DNA of 6,266 nt from an uncultured Bacilli bacterium (GTDB lineage: Bacteria; Bacillota_I; Bacilli_A; RF39; UBA660). The notes beneath the pieces are model-generated. The model worked only from the letters and a program-made list of their open reading frames with translations. It searched no databases and was not told where the DNA came from. Location: assembly GCA_944363685.1 (NCBI GenBank), contig CALVUV010000074.1, positions 1 through 6,266 of the forward strand. The letters are read 5' to 3'. Below are positions 5,166 through 6,266 of the stretch, piece by piece. A program made the translations under genes and the position numbers. Position 1 is the stretch's first letter; each line of letters begins with the position of its first letter.

Positions 5166-6168
5166 AATCTTTATATGCTTCTTTATAAGAACCATCTTTT
5201 ATATTATTTATCCACTCTTCATTATTTAAATACCAATCAATTGTTTCTTTAATACCATCTTCAAATGTATAAGTACGATTCCAACCTAATTCTTTTTCCA
5301 CTTTACTTGAATCAATCGCATATCTTAAATCATGACCTTTTCTATCTTCTACAAAAGTAATTAAGTCCTCACTCTTACCCATTTGTTTTAATATTGTCTT
5401 AACTATATCTATATTATGTCTTTCAGAGTGTCCTCCTAAATTATATACTTCTCCTACCTTACCTTCTCTAACTATTAAATCAACTCCAATATTATGATCT
5501 TTAACATGAATCCAATCTCTTACATTTTCACCTGTTCCATAAACAGGAATTTTCTCATTATTTAAAGCTTTCATAATAGTAAGAGGTATTAACTTTTCTG
5601 GAAACTGATATGGTCCATAATTATTAGAACATCTACTAATAGTAACAGGTAATCCATAAGTACGATAATAAGCCATAACAAGTAAATCAGCACTTGCTTT
5701 ACTAGTTGAATATGGACTAGATGTATGAAGTGGAGTCTCTTCCGTAAACAATAAATCTGGTCTATCTAAAGGTAAGTCTCCATATACTTCATCAGTAGAT
5801 ATTTGATGATATCTTTTAACATTATATTTAAGTGATGCATCCATTAATACTTCAGTACCAATAATATTAGTAGTTAAAAATATCTCAGGATTCTTAATAG
5901 AATTATCAACGTGAGACTCTGCTGCAAAATTAATTACAACATCAAACTTTTCATCACTAAATAACTTATCTATAAAACTTCTATCAGTAATATCTCCTTT
6001 TACAAATTTATAATTTTCTTTTCCTTCTAAATCTTTAATATTATTATAATTACCTGCATAAGTAAGAGCATCTAAACATACAAAGTAATCATCTTTATAT
6101 TTATCAGTAACATAATGTAAATAGTTACTTCCAATAAATCCTGCTCCTCCTGTAATTAAAAATTTCAT
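5164..6168 (-). CDS. rmlB: dTDP-glucose 4,6-dehydratase RmlB
   Basis: A 334-residue protein, the normal length for RmlB/RfbB, which converts dTDP-glucose to dTDP-4-keto-6-deoxyglucose in the cytoplasm: the second step towards dTDP-L-rhamnose and other dTDP-6-deoxysugars. It is an extended SDR with NAD motif TGGAGFIG (6-13), FAAESHVDNSI (81-91), the catalytic STDEVYG (124-130) whose Thr125, Asp126 and Glu127 drive the dehydration, and Tyr153/Lys157 in YSTSK. SRCSNNYGPYQFPEKLIP (178-195), RDWIHVKDH (217-225) and DRKGHDLRYAID (275-286) are strong RmlB signatures and exclude the glucuronate epimerases. The ATG follows GGGAGAG by 7 bases. Its partners rmlA, rmlC and rmlD are not in the window and may lie to the right. 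A hairpin precedes it and a terminator follows, so it is the last gene of its transcript. Confidence 0.97.
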   Translation of the reverse strand: MKFLITGGAGFIGSNYLHYVTDKYKDDYFVCLDALTYAGNYNNIKDLEGKENYKFVKGDITDRSFIDKLFSDEKFDVVINFAAESHVDNSIKNPEIFLTTNIIGTEVLMDASLKYNVKRYHQISTDEVYGDLPLDRPDLLFTEETPLHTSSPYSTSKASADLLVMAYYRTYGLPVTISRCSNNYGPYQFPEKLIPLTIMKALNNEKIPVYGTGENVRDWIHVKDHNIGVDLIVREGKVGEVYNLGGHSERHNIDIVKTILKQMGKSEDLITFVEDRKGHDLRYAIDSSKVEKELGWNRTYTFEDGIKETIDWYLNNEEWINNIKDGSYKEAYKD

Positions 6169-6190
6169 AAATTCACTCTCCCTTAAAATA

Positions 6191-6223
6191 GGTATTGTGA
6201 AAGGTTATATACTTTCCAATACC
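6191..6223 (-). promoter_or_regulatory. Hairpin in the rmlB leader, attenuator or upstream terminator
   Basis: On the minus strand GGTATTGGAAAG (6223-6212) pairs with CTTTC (6203-6199) and CAATACC (6197-6191), with one bulged base (6198) and an 8-base loop. That is 12 pairs, the strongest fold in the window's gaps. It is followed by TATTTTAA and then, within about 20 bases, the rmlB ribosome site. There is no room for a promoter after it, so rmlB must be transcribed through it. It may be a leaky terminator of the gene to the right, an attenuator, or a protein-binding or mRNA-stabilising element. The weak U-tract argues against a plain terminator. The remaining bases to 6266 hold no gene; a TATACT at 6256-6251 is a possible but unsupported -10. 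Confidence 0.5.
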
Positions 6224-6266
6224 CCTTTCCCTTATTTTACAAGGATAAATAGTATATTTTACTAAT

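Noticed and set aside
94..6168. Absence of TGA stops as a sign of genetic code 4
   Set aside because: Six genes in AT-rich DNA are too few to judge, and no gene needs UGA read as tryptophan; all are full length in the standard code.
1299..6168. Similarity between the two SDR genes as a duplication
   Set aside because: They share only the fold motifs; subfamily signatures differ (dehydratase versus glucuronate epimerase), so this is ancient homology.
1..6266. tRNA, rRNA, CRISPR, insertion sequences, attachment sites
   Set aside because: No cloverleaf, regularly spaced repeats, transposase or terminal inverted repeats were seen on either strand.

Overview
All genes in this window lie on the minus strand of a very AT-rich genome and read from right to left. 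Codons are strongly A/T-biased, Shine-Dalgarno sequences are purine-rich (GGAGG type), and the stops are only TAA or TAG. The closest recognisable relatives are Gram-positive proteins (Lactococcus-type carboxyethylornithine synthase, Bacillus-type TupA). Together this suggests a low-GC Bacillota, probably of the gut Bacilli or Clostridia type; the genus cannot be fixed from the sequence. Tryptophan is encoded by TGG and no gene needs UGA to be read as Trp, so there is no sign of a mycoplasma genetic code.

Layout in transcription order. 6266-6169: leader with a long hairpin. 6168-5164: rmlB, dTDP-glucose 4,6-dehydratase, closed by an intrinsic terminator that overlaps its stop codon. 5126-5056: a well-formed promoter with a 14-bp perfect palindrome at the expected transcription start. 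5055-4096: N5-(carboxyethyl)ornithine synthase family (opine-type reductive condensation of an amino acid with pyruvate). 4092-3232: TupA-like ATP-grasp ligase, 3 bases after the previous gene. 3231-3139: gap with an extended -10 promoter and a strong ribosome binding site whose ORF (3138-2998) is out of frame with the gene behind it. 3010-2327: membrane-anchored SGNH/GDSL hydrolase that appears to have lost its true N-terminus through a -1 frame displacement. 2317-2292: second extended -10 promoter. 2279-1299: UDP-glucuronate 4-epimerase family. 1296-94: DUF616 glycosyltransferase-like protein, 2 bases after the epimerase. 65-24: intrinsic terminator.

The genes fit one surface-polysaccharide biosynthesis locus. 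RmlB supplies the dTDP-6-deoxyhexose branch (rhamnose, if rmlA/C/D lie outside the window). The epimerase supplies UDP-galacturonate. The DUF616 protein is a candidate galacturonosyltransferase, because its plant relative MUCI70/RGGAT1 adds GalA to rhamnose. The carboxyethyl-amino-acid synthase and the ATP-grasp ligase form a tight pair that could make an N-(1-carboxyethyl)ornithine or -lysine residue and attach it by an amide bond to a uronic-acid carboxyl. The SGNH enzyme would act outside the membrane, perhaps on acyl groups of the polymer. The proposed product, a GalA-containing glycan amidated with an opine-like amino acid, is an inference, but it accounts for almost every gene here.
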